Of a stretch of 14,746 nucleotides of DNA, positions 14,292 to 14,746 are shown in pieces. The position numbers were made by a program, and so were the translations under genes. The DNA is from Deltaproteobacteria bacterium (lineage in GTDB: Bacteria > Desulfobacterota > Desulfobulbia > Desulfobulbales > Desulfobulbaceae), in contig JAADIK010000054.1 in NCBI GenBank assembly GCA_013151365.1, positions 1 to 14,746 of the forward strand, read 5' to 3'. The stretch's first letter is position 1, and every line of letters begins with the position of its first letter. Below the pieces are notes generated by a model that searched no databases, was not told the origin of the DNA, and saw nothing but the letters and a program-made list of their open reading frames with translations.

Positions 14292-14746
14292 ATGGCACCT
14301 ACCATTCTCCTGGTTGATGACGAGGGTTTTTTTCGTGAACGTCTGGGCCGCGCCTTTAAAAAACGGGGCTGCACGGTCTTCCTGGCCGCCGATTACAACG
14401 AGGCCATGCGGACCATCGAGGAGTGCCGGCCCGAGATGGCGGTGGTGGACCTGAAGATGCCCGGCAAGTCGGGCCTGGTGCTCATTAAAGATGCCCTGGC
14501 CCTGCACCCGGAAATGCGAATCGTGGTGCTGACCGGCTACGGCAGCATTGCCACGGCCACGGAGGCGGTCAAATCAGGGGCGCTCTCCTATCTGCCTAAA
14601 CCCACTGATGTTGATGACATTTTCAAGGCCTTGACTCAGGCCGCTTCTCCTGATCATCCTGACCGGCCCGATCAAATCCAGGCCCCTTCCCTCGCCCGGA
14701 TGGAATGGGAACATATCAACCGGGTACTTCATGACTGCCGGGGCAA
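14292..14746 (+). CDS. regA: RegA/PrrA/ActR-like redox response regulator (cut by window end)
   Basis: A response regulator whose first 151 residues are in the window. The receiver domain has the acidic pair D9-D10 (LLVDDEG), phospho-acceptor D53 (AVVDLKMPG), T81 (VVLTGYGSIATATEAVKSGA) and K103 (YLPKP). The phrase VVLTGYGSIATA, the short linker and MEWEHINRVLHDCRG, which begins the Fis-like DNA-binding helix-turn-helix, are diagnostic of the RegA/PrrA/ActR family; about 25-30 residues are missing at the 3' end. An in-frame ATG at 14274 also exists, but AGGGA (14280-14284) lies about 7 bases before the ATG at 14292. Its partner is the upstream RegB-like kinase. RegA proteins activate or repress respiration, carbon and nitrogen fixation genes when the quinone pool is reduced; the targets here are unknown. 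Confidence 0.88.
   Translation, partial: MAPTILLVDDEGFFRERLGRAFKKRGCTVFLAADYNEAMRTIEECRPEMAVVDLKMPGKSGLVLIKDALALHPEMRIVVLTGYGSIATATEAVKSGALSYLPKPTDVDDIFKALTQAASPDHPDRPDQIQAPSLARMEWEHINRVLHDCRG

Overview
The window reads as a GC-rich stretch of chromosome from a Gram-negative, probably anaerobic bacterium. Two secreted c-type cytochromes (one with seven haem motifs), a FeoA protein, an AF1514-like small protein and a type-2 LeuA together suggest Desulfobacterota, perhaps near Desulfobulbales. That placement is inferred from gene content and recalled family distributions, not from a search. I see no phage, insertion sequence, CRISPR array, tRNA or rRNA.

Layout: (1) 125-907: a SpoIIAA/STAS-like small protein (+) and an AF1514-like small protein (-), converging. 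(2) 1012-5770 (-): a two-gene nuclease operon, a YhaO/SbcD-like metallophosphoesterase followed with a 4-base overlap by the SbcC/Rad50-like ATPase YhaN. The yhaO frame is broken near 5235. (3) 5836-6416 (-): a terminator, an HU-type nucleoid protein and its promoter. (4) 6417-8140 (+): a long upstream region with two promoter candidates, then a secreted heptahaem cytochrome. (5) 8452-10461 (-): 2-isopropylmalate synthase (LeuA) behind a 25-residue leader peptide with three consecutive Leu codons, an alternative RNA pairing and a perfect-palindrome terminator, which is the layout of a leucine attenuator. (6) 10494-10815 (+): an orphan FeoA. (7) 10858-11271 (-): a small secreted monohaem cytochrome. 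(8) 11410-12438 (+): a GlxA-type AraC regulator. (9) 12599-14746 (+): a RegB/PrrB-like redox sensor kinase, frame broken near 13172, followed by a RegA/PrrA/ActR-like response regulator cut by the window end.

The unifying theme is redox and respiration: a RegBA-type two-component system that senses quinone/redox state, two periplasmic cytochromes, and iron handling. The most useful non-coding finds are the leucine attenuator and a dispersed imperfect palindrome of about 25-27 bases (core CCGTGACGGCTTGAGGT) at 5872, 10801 and, inverted, 14204, with a possible diverged copy at 12581. A GAC-N5-GTC dyad occurs at both the leuA/feoA divergent promoter region and the regB promoter.

The frame breaks in yhaO and regB are both single-base-type (-1) losses inside short G/C runs of otherwise intact genes. 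Sequencing or assembly error is at least as likely as real gene decay, and this should be settled before either gene is called inactive.
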